This document shows positions 17,659-25,587 of a stretch of 64,000 nt of DNA, piece after piece. The position numbers were made by a program, and so were the translations under genes. The notes beneath the pieces were generated by a model. That model made no database searches. It was given only the letters and a program-made list of their open reading frames with translations, and was not told the origin of the DNA. The stretch is from Burkholderia stagnalis (lineage in GTDB: Bacteria > Pseudomonadota > Gammaproteobacteria > Burkholderiales > Burkholderiaceae). The stretch spans positions 496,001-560,000 of the forward strand of contig NZ_CADESW010000001.1 in the NCBI RefSeq assembly GCF_902830275.1. The letters run 5' to 3'. The stretch's first letter is position 1. Every line of letters begins with the position of its first letter.

Positions 17659-17740
17659 ACGCGCTTTTTAATTTTCAAGACTTGCGCGCGACAGTACTTT
17701 TCTAAAGCGTTCGCATCATATCTTCTGGGCTACGATTTTT

Positions 17741-17752
17741 GACAGTACTGTC
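17741..17752. promoter_or_regulatory. 12-bp palindrome GACAGTACTGTC, candidate operator
   Basis: The perfect palindrome GACAGTACTGTC overlaps a TTGACA hexamer (17739-17744). A partial copy, GACAGTACT, is at 17690-17698, 32 bp upstream of the GlxA-like regulator start. Repetition and symmetry suggest a regulator site; no binding protein is known. Confidence 0.45.
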
Positions 17753-18218
17753 TGAGCGCGACAGGGTTATGGCGGATTAGAACAAGCCCGCCGATTGCCC
17801 CGATTTCCCTATTGGCATCGGGATCGGCGATAAAATCCTCTATTTGACCGCCGATTAATATCCATCTAAACGAATGCGCGTCGCTCACCTGATCAAAGCG
17901 GTCCGGACGACCGTTCGATTTAACGATATCAACATTTCTTAAATCAATTTCAGTGGAATGCTTCTGTCGATTTAAAGCGACACATCCCTAGAAAATCTGA
18001 CAGGGTGAGCAATCGCAAACGTTGTCGTGCCGAAAATGCCGGATATTTGCCCGCACGCCTGCGGATTGTCGGAACGCGACAGGGCCGCGGCATATCTCGC
18101 GGGTCAACGCGCCCGATATACTCGCTGCGCGCGATCGCCCGCGCCGGGATCGCATACGGATGTCACGGCAATGTGGCCTGTGCTTCGACTCCCGCCTCGT
18201 GATGTCGAAGCCATTCCG

Positions 18219-18245
18219 CCGACCGGCCACCGGTCGGTTTTTTTT
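18219..18245 (+). terminator. rho-independent terminator without an obvious upstream gene
   Basis: The perfect 8-bp stem CCGACCGG-CCA-CCGGTCGG (18219-18237) is followed by eight T residues. It is strong by eye and lies 75 bp before the LysR start. Nothing annotated on the plus strand ends here, so it may end a small RNA or attenuate the regulator transcript. Confidence 0.8.
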
Positions 18246-18320
18246 GCTTCATCGCCACGCGCCGGGCCGCGATGCGCATCATTTAGAATCGTCGCCCACG
18301 CCCCCTCACTGCCGCGCCCC

Positions 18321-19277
18321 GTGCCCGCCGATCACCGCCTCGATCTCAACCTGTTCCGCGTCCTCGACGCCATCTACGTGCATGGCGGCATCAGCGCCGC
18401 CGCCCGCGCGCTGCACCTCACGCAACCCGCGGTCACGCATGCGCTCAACCGGCTGCGCGCCCATTTCGACGATCCGCTGTTCATCCGCCAGGGCAACCGC
18501 GTCGTGCCGACCGAGCGCACCCGTTCGGTGATCGCGGACGTGCAGCGCCACCTGAACGGCCTGCAGGGCGCGGCGCGCGCGCAGGCGGCGTTCGACCCGG
18601 CGACGCTCGACCTGAGCGTCACCATCGGCTGCCGCGACGTGCTCGAATCGATTGCACTGCCGGCGCTCGTCGCCGCGCTCGCGCACGAGGCGCCGGGCCT
18701 GCGGCTCGTCAGCCGGCGCGTGCCGATCCAGGAAATCGTCCGCGGGCTCGAATCGGGCGCGCTCGATCTCGTGATCGAGCGGCGCGTGCAGGCGGGCCCG
18801 CGCATCGCGAGCGAATACCTGCTCGACGAATCGCTGGTCGTCGCGATGCGGCGCCATCATCCGCTCGCGAGCCAGCCGCTGCGGCGCCACGACTATTTCG
18901 CGGCGCGGCACGTCGCGGTGTCGTCGCTCGGCGAGCCCCAGTCGCTCGACGCGCTGCTCGGCAACGACGGCCGCTTCCGCCAGATCCAGCTCGTCTGCCA
19001 GCATTACTTCGCCGCGTGCCAGGTTGCGGCAGCGGGCGACCTGCTGCTCACGCTGCCGCGCTCGTACGCGCTGCGGATGACGGGCCTGGTGCCGCTCGCG
19101 ATCCGGCCGCTGCCGCTGCGGCTGAAGCCGTTTCCGATCCTCGCGTACTGGCACGAATCGCGCGCGACGGACCACGCGCACCGCTGGTTCCGCGAACGCC
19201 TGACCGCGCTCGTGCGCGGCTGTGTGCCGGATGCGGCGGATGCGGCGGATGCGCAAGACGGCACGCCGGCTGCCTGA
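18321..19277 (+). CDS. LysR family transcriptional regulator
   Basis: This 318-aa LTTR has an N-terminal winged HTH (LDLNLFRVLDAIYVHGGISAAARALHLTQPAVTHALNRLR, about 5-65) and an effector-binding domain typical of the NodD/PcpR-like branch (LSVTIGCRDVLE...). The start is GTG (MPADHRLDLNL), because no ATG or TTG fits the family N-terminus; frame upstream of it lacks similarity. The C-terminal tail contains a short DAADAADA repeat from a 9-bp tandem repeat. It lies 64 bp upstream of the OsmC-like gene on the same strand and may regulate it; LTTRs more often regulate divergent genes, and here none is immediately divergent. Confidence 0.9.
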   Translation: MPADHRLDLNLFRVLDAIYVHGGISAAARALHLTQPAVTHALNRLRAHFDDPLFIRQGNRVVPTERTRSVIADVQRHLNGLQGAARAQAAFDPATLDLSVTIGCRDVLESIALPALVAALAHEAPGLRLVSRRVPIQEIVRGLESGALDLVIERRVQAGPRIASEYLLDESLVVAMRRHHPLASQPLRRHDYFAARHVAVSSLGEPQSLDALLGNDGRFRQIQLVCQHYFAACQVAAAGDLLLTLPRSYALRMTGLVPLAIRPLPLRLKPFPILAYWHESRATDHAHRWFRERLTALVRGCVPDAADAADAQDGTPAA

Positions 19278-19341
19278 ACGGGTATGCTGGCGGCTCCGGC
19301 CGCCGCGCGGCCGTGCCTTTTCCCGCTACCGGAGCTCCGCC

Positions 19342-19743
19342 ATGCCGCTGATTCACGCCACCGCCATCCTCGAAGCCGATGCGCCCGACTATGTCGTCAA
19401 CCTGCAGGCGGGCGCGCATGCACTGACCGGCGACGAAGCGGAGCGCGAAGGCGGCGGGAACCGCGGGCCGGCGCCGTACGCGTTCGTGCTGGCCGGGCTC
19501 GCGCAATGCACGGCGGCGACGCTGCGCATGTACATGCAGCGCAAGGCGTGGCCGGCCGCGCGGATCGACGTGCGCACCGAGCTGCACGCCGACCGCGACG
19601 GGCTGCAGTACGTGCGCCGCGTCGTGACGGTCGACGGCCCGCTCGACGACGCGCAGCGGCAGCGTCTCGCCGAAATCAGCGAAAAGACGCCGGTCACGCT
19701 GTTCATCAAGCGCGGCACGCGCATCGAGACGACGCTGCGCTGA
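19342..19743 (+). CDS. OsmC family protein (peroxide-reductase-like fold)
   Basis: This 133-aa protein matches the OsmC/YhfA fold: a sheet-rich N-terminus, GPAPYAFVLAGLAQCTAATLRMYMQRKAW with the conserved Cys in AQCTA, and a C-terminal EKTPVTLFIKRGTRIET. The second redox Cys of Ohr/OsmC (usually VCPYS) is missing here, replaced by KTPVT. This places it with OsmC-like proteins whose thiol chemistry is uncertain. It may act in oxidative or osmotic stress. The start follows GGAGCTCCGCC. It is convergent with the DyP peroxidase gene and shares the terminator between them. Confidence 0.85.
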   Translation: MPLIHATAILEADAPDYVVNLQAGAHALTGDEAEREGGGNRGPAPYAFVLAGLAQCTAATLRMYMQRKAWPAARIDVRTELHADRDGLQYVRRVVTVDGPLDDAQRQRLAEISEKTPVTLFIKRGTRIETTLR

Positions 19744-19744
19744 T

Positions 19745-19778
19745 AAAAAAAGCGGGCCGCGCATCGCGCACGGCCCGC
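19745..19778 (-). terminator. rho-independent terminator of the DyP gene
   Basis: On the minus strand an 8-bp stem GCGGGCCG / CGGCCCGC (19752-19759 with 19771-19778) is followed by a run of seven T residues. It sits 23 bp after the DyP stop. The same stem could also slow transcription arriving from the OsmC-like gene, though that side lacks a T-run. Confidence 0.75.
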
Positions 19779-19801
19779 CCGTCACCCTTGCCGCGCGGCG
19801 C

Positions 19802-20683
19802 TTACAGGCCGAGCGCGGACAAATCCAGCTTGCCGCCCTTCATCGGCGGGCACCAGAAATACGCGCCCGTCAACGGCCGCGTGAAGCGGAACAGGCCGTC
19901 GACGATCCCGTCGTCGGCGCCGCTCATCCGGCGCATCTGCACGTCGAACGCGCGGAACGAATGGCCGAACGCGACGAAGTACAGGCCCGCGCGACGCGCA
20001 TCCGACCACGGCGCCGAACGGCGCAGCATGAACGCTTCCGGCTCGAAGCTCTCCTGCGCGGTGCGCTTCACGTGCGCGAATTCCGGCGCGTCGTCGAGTT
20101 CCTCGTTGTCCGACTTGCGGCGCCCGACGATGTTGTCCATGTCGTCCGACGGGATGCTTTCCATCCGGTCGAAGTCGTGCAGCCATTGCTGGACCGCGAC
20201 GAAGCTCGCGCCGTCGAGCCCCGCGCCCTGCCCCGACACGATCGCCGCCGCCACCGCGTCGTCGCCGGTCGGGTTCTCGGTGCCGTCCTCGTAGCCGGAC
20301 AGGTCGCGATCGTTCGAATAGCGGAACGCGTCGACCGCGTCCTGCAGCGCGAACGCGGGCGCGAGCAGCCGCTCGATCGCCCGCGCGCGCAGCGTGATCT
20401 CGCCGCGATCGTCGGAGCGCAGCCAGACCCACACGTCGGCCGGCGTCGCCGGCAGCGTCCGGTCCTGCACCGCGAAGGCCGGGAACGTGGTCAGGCCGGC
20501 GATCGGGCGCCCGAGGTGCGCCGCGAGCGAATGGCCGAAGCCGACGACGGCGTCGCGCCCGTCGACGGCCTCGCGCAGCGCGGCGAGCGCCGCCGCGACG
20601 TTGGCTTGGTTGGAAATCGTGAAAGTGAGGTATCGGGCCGCCGCATCGATCGGAGCCAGAATGCCTTGCTGAACGTCGCTCAT
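19802..20683 (-). CDS. Dyp-type heme peroxidase
   Basis: This 293-aa protein carries the family-defining GXXDG motif (GYEDGTENP, about 140), whose Asp helps cleave peroxide. A probable proximal heme His lies in EFAHVKRT, and the conserved LYFVAFGHSFRAFDVQMRRM occurs in the C-terminal ferredoxin-like half. No signal peptide or Tat motif is present, so it is cytosolic, of the YfeX-like (class P/B) type, oxidising dye-like or porphyrin substrates with H2O2. The start MSDVQQGIL is the family's usual N-terminus; the longer frame upstream is non-homologous. A terminator follows at 19745-19778. Confidence 0.93.
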   Translation of the reverse strand: MSDVQQGILAPIDAAARYLTFTISNQANVAAALAALREAVDGRDAVVGFGHSLAAHLGRPIAGLTTFPAFAVQDRTLPATPADVWVWLRSDDRGEITLRARAIERLLAPAFALQDAVDAFRYSNDRDLSGYEDGTENPTGDDAVAAAIVSGQGAGLDGASFVAVQQWLHDFDRMESIPSDDMDNIVGRRKSDNEELDDAPEFAHVKRTAQESFEPEAFMLRRSAPWSDARRAGLYFVAFGHSFRAFDVQMRRMSGADDGIVDGLFRFTRPLTGAYFWCPPMKGGKLDLSALGL

Positions 20684-20903
20684 CGTTTCCCCAGGAATGT
20701 GTCGTGAATCTGCGTTTGGCCGCTTGGGCCGGCGCGCCGGGCCGCCGTCGGGCCGCCGCATCGGGCGCGCAGCCATGCAGTTTAATCGATGCGCGCGCAC
20801 CCGCCGGGCGGCGCGGCGCACGCCGGATCGCTTCGAAGATTGAAACCGGGGCCGCGCCGCTGATTTAAAACGTCTCGGCGCGGCAACGCGATTCATCAGA
20901 ACA

Positions 20904-20933
20904 TTGCAGCCGATTGAATTCTGCTGATAGAAT
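20904..20933 (+). promoter_or_regulatory. sigma-70-like promoter upstream of the ABC exporter
   Basis: TTGCAG at 20904-20909 and TAGAAT at 20928-20933 are separated by 18 bp. This places transcription start near 20940, about 45 nt before the leader frame and 255 nt before the exporter ATG. Confidence 0.5.
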
Positions 20934-20985
20934 CCATTTACGTCTTTTTGACGCCTTTTCAATCATTCACTTCAGGGAGGTGCTG

Positions 20986-21036
20986 ATGTTCCGAATGCAG
21001 TCCGCCTTCCCGAACGTGGTCCCACGGCACAGCTGA
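20986..21036 (+). CDS. putative 16-aa leader peptide
   Basis: GGGAGGTG lies 5 bp upstream of an ATG that opens a 16-codon frame (MFRMQSAFPNVVPRHS) ending at TGA. The ribosome-binding site is far better than that of the exporter downstream. The peptide resembles nothing I recognise. It could be a regulatory leader for the exporter gene 158 bp further on. Confidence 0.45.
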   Translation: MFRMQSAFPNVVPRHS

Positions 21037-21194
21037 TCCAGCCTGCCGTCCGCGCCGGCGCCTGACGGCCCGCGCACGTTCCCGACAGCCCGCTTGTTTC
21101 GCCCCGCGTCGCGCACGCGGCGGCCGGCTGTTGCGTTTTCGATGTTTTCCCTGACCCGGAAAGTCCCGTCGCGCGATGCGCCGGGCAACGACCC

Positions 21195-23057
21195 ATGACC
21201 AGAAAAACCACCCAACAGGGCGACCATGCGTTCCAGGCCGTCTTCGGCTTCACCCTCCACTACTGGCGGCGGCAGCCGGCGCGCGTCGCCGCCGTCGCGG
21301 CGTTCTCGCTGCTCGCCGCGCTCGCGGACGTGCTCACGCCGCTGTTCGCCGGCCGCCTCGTCGACGCGCTCGCGCTCGGCGTCACCAACCGGGCGGCCGC
21401 GTGGCACGCGGCGCTGTCGGCGTTCGGCGTGCTCGCCGCGCTCGGCATCGGCGCGACGCTGCTGCGCCAGGGCGTCTACGTGAACATCATCGCGCTCACG
21501 CTGAAGATGATGGGCGAGATCGCGACCGCGTCGTTCCAGCGCGTGCAGCGCTTCTCGACCGACTGGCACGCGAACAACTTCGCCGGCTCGACGGTGCGCA
21601 AGATCACGCGCGGGATCTGGGCACTCGACCTGCTGAACGACACGCTGCTGATCGCGCTGCTGCCGTCGCTGACGATCCTGGTCGGCGCGACCGTGCTGCT
21701 CGGCTCGCACTGGCCGTTGATGGGGCTCGTCGTCGGCCTCGGCTCGCTGCTGTACATCGCGGTGACGGTCGCGATGTCGCTCGGCTTCGTCGCGCCCGCC
21801 GCGCGCCTCGGCAACCTGTGGGATACGCGCATGGGCGGCTCGCTCGCGGATGCGGTGAGCTGCAACGCGGTCGTCAAGGCGTTCGGCGCGGAAGTGCGCG
21901 AGGAGGCGCGGCTGTCGCGCGTGATCGGCAAGTGGCAGAAGCGCACCCGGCGCTCGTGGCTGCGCGGCACCTTCAACGGCGGCCTGCAGGGCGCGATGCT
22001 CGTCGCGATCCAGGCGGCGATGATCGGCGTCGCGCTGAAGCTGTGGGCGAGCGGCGAAGCGAGCGTCGGCGACATCGCGTTCGCGCTGACGATGTTCTTC
22101 ATGCTGCAGGGCTACCTGCGCGACGTCGGCTTTCACATCCGCAACCTGCAGCGCTCGGTGAACGACATGGAAGAACTCGTCGCGCTCGAGCGCCATCCGC
22201 TCGGCATCGACGACAAGCCGGACGCGCAGCCGATCCGCATCACGCAAGGCGAGATCCGCTTCGAGCACGTGATGTTCCGCTACGGCAACCATCCGGTCGC
22301 GCTGTACGACGACTTCTCGATGCGCATCGCGCCCGGCGAACGGGTGGGCCTGGTCGGCCACTCGGGCTCCGGCAAGACGACGTTCATCAAGCTGATCCAG
22401 CGCCTGTACGACGTCTCGGGCGGCCGCATCACGATCGACGGCCAGGACATCGCGCAGGCGCGCCAGGATTCGCTGCGCGGCCAGATCGCGATCGTCCAGC
22501 AGGAGCCGGTGCTGTTCCACCGCACGCTCGCGGAGAACATCGCGTATGCGCGCCCGGGCGCGAGCCGCGCCGACATCGAGCGCGCCGCGCGGCTGGCGAG
22601 CGCGCACGACTTCATCGCGGCGCTGCCGGACGGCTATGACACGCTGGTCGGCGAGCGCGGGATCAAGCTGTCGGGCGGCGAGCGCCAGCGTGTCGCGATC
22701 GCGCGCGCGTTCCTCGCGGATGCGCCGATCCTGATCCTCGACGAAGCGACGTCGAGCCTCGACAGCGAAAGCGAGGTGCTGATCCAGCAGGCGATGGAAC
22801 GGCTGATGGAAGGCCGCACGACGCTCGTCGTCGCGCACCGGCTGTCGACCGTGCGCGCGCTCGACCGGCTGCTGGTGCTCGATCGCGGCAAGGTGATCGA
22901 GGAAGGCAGCCACGACGCGCTGATCCGGATCGACGGCGGCGTGTACCGGCGCCTGTTCGAGCGGCAGGCGCTGGAGCTCGCGAAGGGGCTCGCGGACGGC
23001 CCGTGCCGCGACACGCTCGACGGCGCGAAGCCGCTCGGGCAGCCCGCCGAGGCCTGA
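21195..23057 (+). CDS. ABC exporter, fused membrane and ATPase domains
   Basis: This 620-aa half-transporter has an N-terminal six-helix ABC_membrane domain (about 20-320). Its C-terminal nucleotide-binding domain shows Walker A GHSGSGKTT (about 390), Q-loop VQQEPVLFH, signature LSGGERQRVAIARA, Walker B ILILDEATSSLD and the switch His in VVAHRLSTV. It should work as a homodimer in the inner membrane, like MsbA or multidrug/lipid exporters; the substrate is unknown. The ATG has only a weak ribosome-binding site, while a short leader frame with a strong one lies upstream at 20986. It is convergent with the CLC-F gene (42 bp gap). Confidence 0.92.
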   Translation: MTRKTTQQGDHAFQAVFGFTLHYWRRQPARVAAVAAFSLLAALADVLTPLFAGRLVDALALGVTNRAAAWHAALSAFGVLAALGIGATLLRQGVYVNIIALTLKMMGEIATASFQRVQRFSTDWHANNFAGSTVRKITRGIWALDLLNDTLLIALLPSLTILVGATVLLGSHWPLMGLVVGLGSLLYIAVTVAMSLGFVAPAARLGNLWDTRMGGSLADAVSCNAVVKAFGAEVREEARLSRVIGKWQKRTRRSWLRGTFNGGLQGAMLVAIQAAMIGVALKLWASGEASVGDIAFALTMFFMLQGYLRDVGFHIRNLQRSVNDMEELVALERHPLGIDDKPDAQPIRITQGEIRFEHVMFRYGNHPVALYDDFSMRIAPGERVGLVGHSGSGKTTFIKLIQRLYDVSGGRITIDGQDIAQARQDSLRGQIAIVQQEPVLFHRTLAENIAYARPGASRADIERAARLASAHDFIAALPDGYDTLVGERGIKLSGGERQRVAIARAFLADAPILILDEATSSLDSESEVLIQQAMERLMEGRTTLVVAHRLSTVRALDRLLVLDRGKVIEEGSHDALIRIDGGVYRRLFERQALELAKGLADGPCRDTLDGAKPLGQPAEA

Positions 23058-23099
23058 CGGCCGGCCCGCGCGCGGCGCCGGGGCGGCGGGCACGGCCCG

Positions 23100-24338
23100 T
23101 CAGTCCCCGGCCCGCTGCGGGGCCTTTTCGACCGCGACGCGCTGCGCGCGATAAATTCCCGCGTGCCCCGAAAACAGATACGCAACCACGCACGCGACCA
23201 TCGCATACACGCCGATATCCGCGCCGAACAGCTCGATCGCCATGATCGTCGACGCGATCGGCGTGTTGGCCGCGCCTGCGAACACCGCGACGAAGCCGAG
23301 CCCCGCGAGCACCGGCACCGGCAACGCGAGCACCTGGCCCAGCGCATTGCCGAGCGTCGCGCCGATATAGAACAGCGGCGTCACTTCCCCGCCCTTGAAG
23401 CCCGACGCGAGCGTGACGACGGTGAACGCGAACTTGCCCGCGAAATCGTACAGCGGCAGCGGGCCGCGAAACGCCGCCTCGATCGTCGGGATGCCGAGGC
23501 CGAGATACTGCGGCACGTTCAGCACGGTGGCAGCCACCGCGACGAGCACGCCGCCCAGCACCGGCTGCAGCGGCGCATAGCGCACGACGCGCCGGAACCA
23601 CGCGGTCAGCGCGTGCGTCGCCTGCGCGAACAGCCGCCCCACCACGCCGAACGCGATGCCCGCGACGACCGTCGCCGCCAGCCCCGTCGCCGACACGGCA
23701 GGCACGAACGGAATCGCATAGGCCGTGTGATGCACGCCCCACGCGCGGCACACGACGTCCGCGACGATCGCCGACGCGACGCAGGCGAGCAGCGCGTCGT
23801 AGCGCACGCGCCCGATCGCGAGCACCTCGAGCCCGAACACCGCGCCGGCGAGCGGCGTGCCGAACACCGACGCGAAGCCGGCCGCGATCCCGCCCATCAG
23901 CAGCACGCGCCGGTGCTCGCGGTCCAGCCGGAACGCATGCGTGACGCGATCGGCGAGCGCGCCGCCCATCTGCACGGCCGTGCCCTCGCGCCCGGCCGAG
24001 CCGCCGAACAGGTGCGTGACGACGGTCGCGACGAGCACGAGCGGCGCCATCCGCTTCGGCACGAGCGCCTTCGGGTCGTGGATCTCGTCGATCAGCAGGT
24101 TGTTGCCGCGTGCGACCGACTGGCCGAAGCGATGGTAGATCCAGCCGGTCGCGAAACCGGCGGCCGGCAGCCCCCACAGCAGCCACGGATGCGCGACGCG
24201 GGTGCCGGTGGCCCAATCGAGCGCGATCAGGAACAGCGCGGACGCCGATCCGGCCAGCGCGCCGAGCAGCGCCGAGAGCGCGAGCCAGCGGCACACGTAG
24301 CGCACGGTCGCGAGGAAGTCGGCAGAAGTGTTGAACAT
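23100..24338 (-). CDS. CLC-F type fluoride/proton antiporter
   Basis: This 412-aa CLC-fold membrane protein exports fluoride in exchange for protons. It lacks the chloride-selective GSGIP motif; the equivalent helix reads ARGNNLLIDEIH (about 77-87), as in the fluoride branch. It has GSAGREGTAVQMGG (GREGT at about 116-120) instead of GREGP. GGEVTPLFYIGATLG and AGAANTPIASTIMAIELFG are the remaining CLC hallmarks. A fluoride riboswitch and promoter lie upstream (24429-24519, 24529-24558), which independently supports the fluoride assignment. It would protect the cell by removing cytosolic F- that enters as HF. The start ATG has a weak GGAAA ribosome-binding site. Confidence 0.93.
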   Translation of the reverse strand: MFNTSADFLATVRYVCRWLALSALLGALAGSASALFLIALDWATGTRVAHPWLLWGLPAAGFATGWIYHRFGQSVARGNNLLIDEIHDPKALVPKRMAPLVLVATVVTHLFGGSAGREGTAVQMGGALADRVTHAFRLDREHRRVLLMGGIAAGFASVFGTPLAGAVFGLEVLAIGRVRYDALLACVASAIVADVVCRAWGVHHTAYAIPFVPAVSATGLAATVVAGIAFGVVGRLFAQATHALTAWFRRVVRYAPLQPVLGGVLVAVAATVLNVPQYLGLGIPTIEAAFRGPLPLYDFAGKFAFTVVTLASGFKGGEVTPLFYIGATLGNALGQVLALPVPVLAGLGFVAVFAGAANTPIASTIMAIELFGADIGVYAMVACVVAYLFSGHAGIYRAQRVAVEKAPQRAGD

Positions 24339-24379
24339 CGGGTGATTTCCAGGTTCGACGGAACATCAAACCCGGGCGG

Positions 24380-24415
24380 CAGGAGGATACCGCGTGGACG
24401 GCCTGCGACCTCCTG
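24380..24415 (-). promoter_or_regulatory. hairpin between the fluoride riboswitch and the antiporter start
   Basis: CAGGAGG (24415-24409) and CCTCCTG (24386-24380) can pair on the minus-strand transcript, 14 nt downstream of the aptamer. This may be part of the expression platform. It has no U-run, so a simple terminator is unlikely. Confidence 0.4.
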
Positions 24416-24428
24416 AAACCCAGGAACA

Positions 24429-24519
24429 CGCAGGCATCATCAGCCGGTCGACCGGCGGTTGAGGGCTTGTGCCGGCTCGTTGCGAGCGGGCCCGGGCCCC
24501 GGGGAGGCATGCCATCTCC
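24429..24519 (-). promoter_or_regulatory. fluoride riboswitch (crcB motif)
   Basis: Read on the minus strand, the RNA starts GGAGAUGGCAUGCCUCC (24519-24503). GGAG/CUCC forms P1 around an AUGG loop. At the 3' side GCCGG-UCGA-CCGGC forms P3, followed directly by UGAUGAUGCC. The loop bases GGCAU can pair with AUGCC as the aptamer's pseudoknot, as in the structurally known Thermotoga example. An extra GC-rich stem lies between P1 and P3. The gene it precedes encodes a CLC-F antiporter, a classic member of this regulon. Confidence 0.88.
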
Positions 24520-24528
24520 GAAGCGCGC

Positions 24529-24558
24529 ATTCTACGCGACGGCCGGCGCCGCGCGCAA
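24529..24558 (-). promoter_or_regulatory. sigma-70 promoter for the riboswitch and antiporter
   Basis: On the minus strand TTGCGC (24558-24553) and TAGAAT (24534-24529) are 18 bp apart. A start about 7 nt downstream of the -10 falls at 24522-24520, right at the first base of the riboswitch (24519). It is 13 bp past the wspF stop. Confidence 0.65.
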
Positions 24559-24570
24559 CGTGCCGCGCGC

Positions 24571-25587
24571 TCAGCGCCGCGGCGGGCACGTCACGCGCGC
24601 GACCAGCTGCGGCGCGATCTGCTCGAGCGGCAGGATCGCGCTCGCCGCGCCGATCGCGGCGGCCGCCTTCGGCATCCCGTAGACGGCGCTCGTCGCCGCG
24701 TCCTGCGCGATCGTGTAGCAGCCCTTCGCGCGCATCGCCTTCAGGCCGAGCGCGCCGTCGCGCCCCATGCCCGTCAGCAGCACGCCGATCGCGTCGCCCT
24801 GCCAGCCGTCGACGACGCTGTTGAAGAACACGTCGACCGACGGCCGGTAGGGCGTGTCGGCCGGATGCCGCGTATAGGCGAGCACGCCGCGCGGCGTCAG
24901 GATCAGGTGATCGTTGGTCGCCGCGAGCAGCACCTCGCCGCGGCGCGGCACGGCGCCCGGCCGCGCGACGCACACCGGCAACCGCGTATGGCCGTCGAGC
25001 CATTTCGCCATGCCGAGCGCGAACGCCTGGTCGACGTGCTGGACGATCACGATCGCCGCCGGGAAATCCGCCGGCAGCGCGCGCAGCAGCGCGGTGAGCG
25101 CGGTCGGCCCACCCGCCGACGCGCCGATCGCCACCAGCGCCGGCTGGCCGCGCACCGGCGCCGGCTTGGGCGGCGCGAAGGCCGGCGGGCGGCTTTCGAG
25201 CAGCCGGCCGATCTGGTCGATCTTCGCGAGCAGCGGCTGCGCCGCGTCGCCGCCCAGGCCGAGCGCCAGCGTCGGCGTATCGACCGCGTCGAGCGCGCCC
25301 GCGCCCATCGCCTCGTAGACCGACGACGTGCTCGCGCTGACGGACGCGGTCACGACCAGGATCGCGCACGGCGCGCGCGCCATGATGCGGCGCGTCGCGG
25401 CCACGCCGTCGAGCTTCGGCATCACCAGGTCCATCAGCACGATGTCGGGCGGCTGCGCGACGCAGAAATCCACGGCCTCGTCGCCGTCGGTGGCGACCCA
25501 CAGCACGCGATGATCGGGCCGCAGCGCGAGCACGCGGCGCAGCGCCTCGACCGCGAGCGGCATATCGTTGACGATGCCGATGTTCAT
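24571..25587 (-). CDS. wspF: WspF: CheB-type methylesterase of the Wsp pathway
   Basis: This 338-aa protein has an N-terminal receiver domain (phosphoacceptor Asp53 in IVLMDLVMPKLDG) and a C-terminal CheB methylesterase domain. Its catalytic triad is in GASAGGPTAL (Ser), IVQHVDQAF (His) and LTGMGRDGALG (Asp). It removes methyl groups from WspA and so dampens signalling; loss of WspF in Pseudomonas and Burkholderia locks the pathway on and gives wrinkly, biofilm-forming variants. It is the last gene of the operon and overlaps wspE by ATGA. A promoter for the next gene begins just after its stop. Confidence 0.95.
   Translation of the reverse strand: MNIGIVNDMPLAVEALRRVLALRPDHRVLWVATDGDEAVDFCVAQPPDIVLMDLVMPKLDGVAATRRIMARAPCAILVVTASVSASTSSVYEAMGAGALDAVDTPTLALGLGGDAAQPLLAKIDQIGRLLESRPPAFAPPKPAPVRGQPALVAIGASAGGPTALTALLRALPADFPAAIVIVQHVDQAFALGMAKWLDGHTRLPVCVARPGAVPRRGEVLLAATNDHLILTPRGVLAYTRHPADTPYRPSVDVFFNSVVDGWQGDAIGVLLTGMGRDGALGLKAMRAKGCYTIAQDAATSAVYGMPKAAAAIGAASAILPLEQIAPQLVARVTCPPRR

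Larger units (their letters stand above)
17659..18320. other. intergenic region between divergent regulator genes
   Basis: This 662-bp region is AT-richer than its surroundings in the left half. It contains the palindrome at 17741-17752, a partial copy at 17690-17698, and a factor-independent terminator pointing right at 18219-18245. No gene I can support precedes that terminator; a 65-codon GTG frame at 18005-18202 is weak. Confidence 0.6.
20684..21194. other. divergent promoter region of the DyP and ABC exporter genes
   Basis: This 511-bp gap contains a sigma-70-like promoter (20904-20933) facing the exporter and a 16-codon leader frame with an excellent ribosome-binding site (20986-21036). 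I see no other feature. Confidence 0.6.

Noticed and set aside
18005..18202. 65-codon GTG frame on the plus strand before the orphan terminator
   Set aside because: No convincing ribosome-binding site and an Arg-rich, low-complexity composition typical of chance frames in GC-rich DNA; the region is instead noted as a possible small RNA.
19229..19256. 9-bp tandem repeat at the 3' end of the LysR gene
   Set aside because: Under three copies, encoding only a DAADAADA tail; common in GC-rich genes and unlikely to matter.
24535..24570. Terminator at the end of the wsp operon
   Set aside because: GC-rich pairing is possible but there is no T-run, and the segment contains the promoter of the fluoride antiporter transcript instead.
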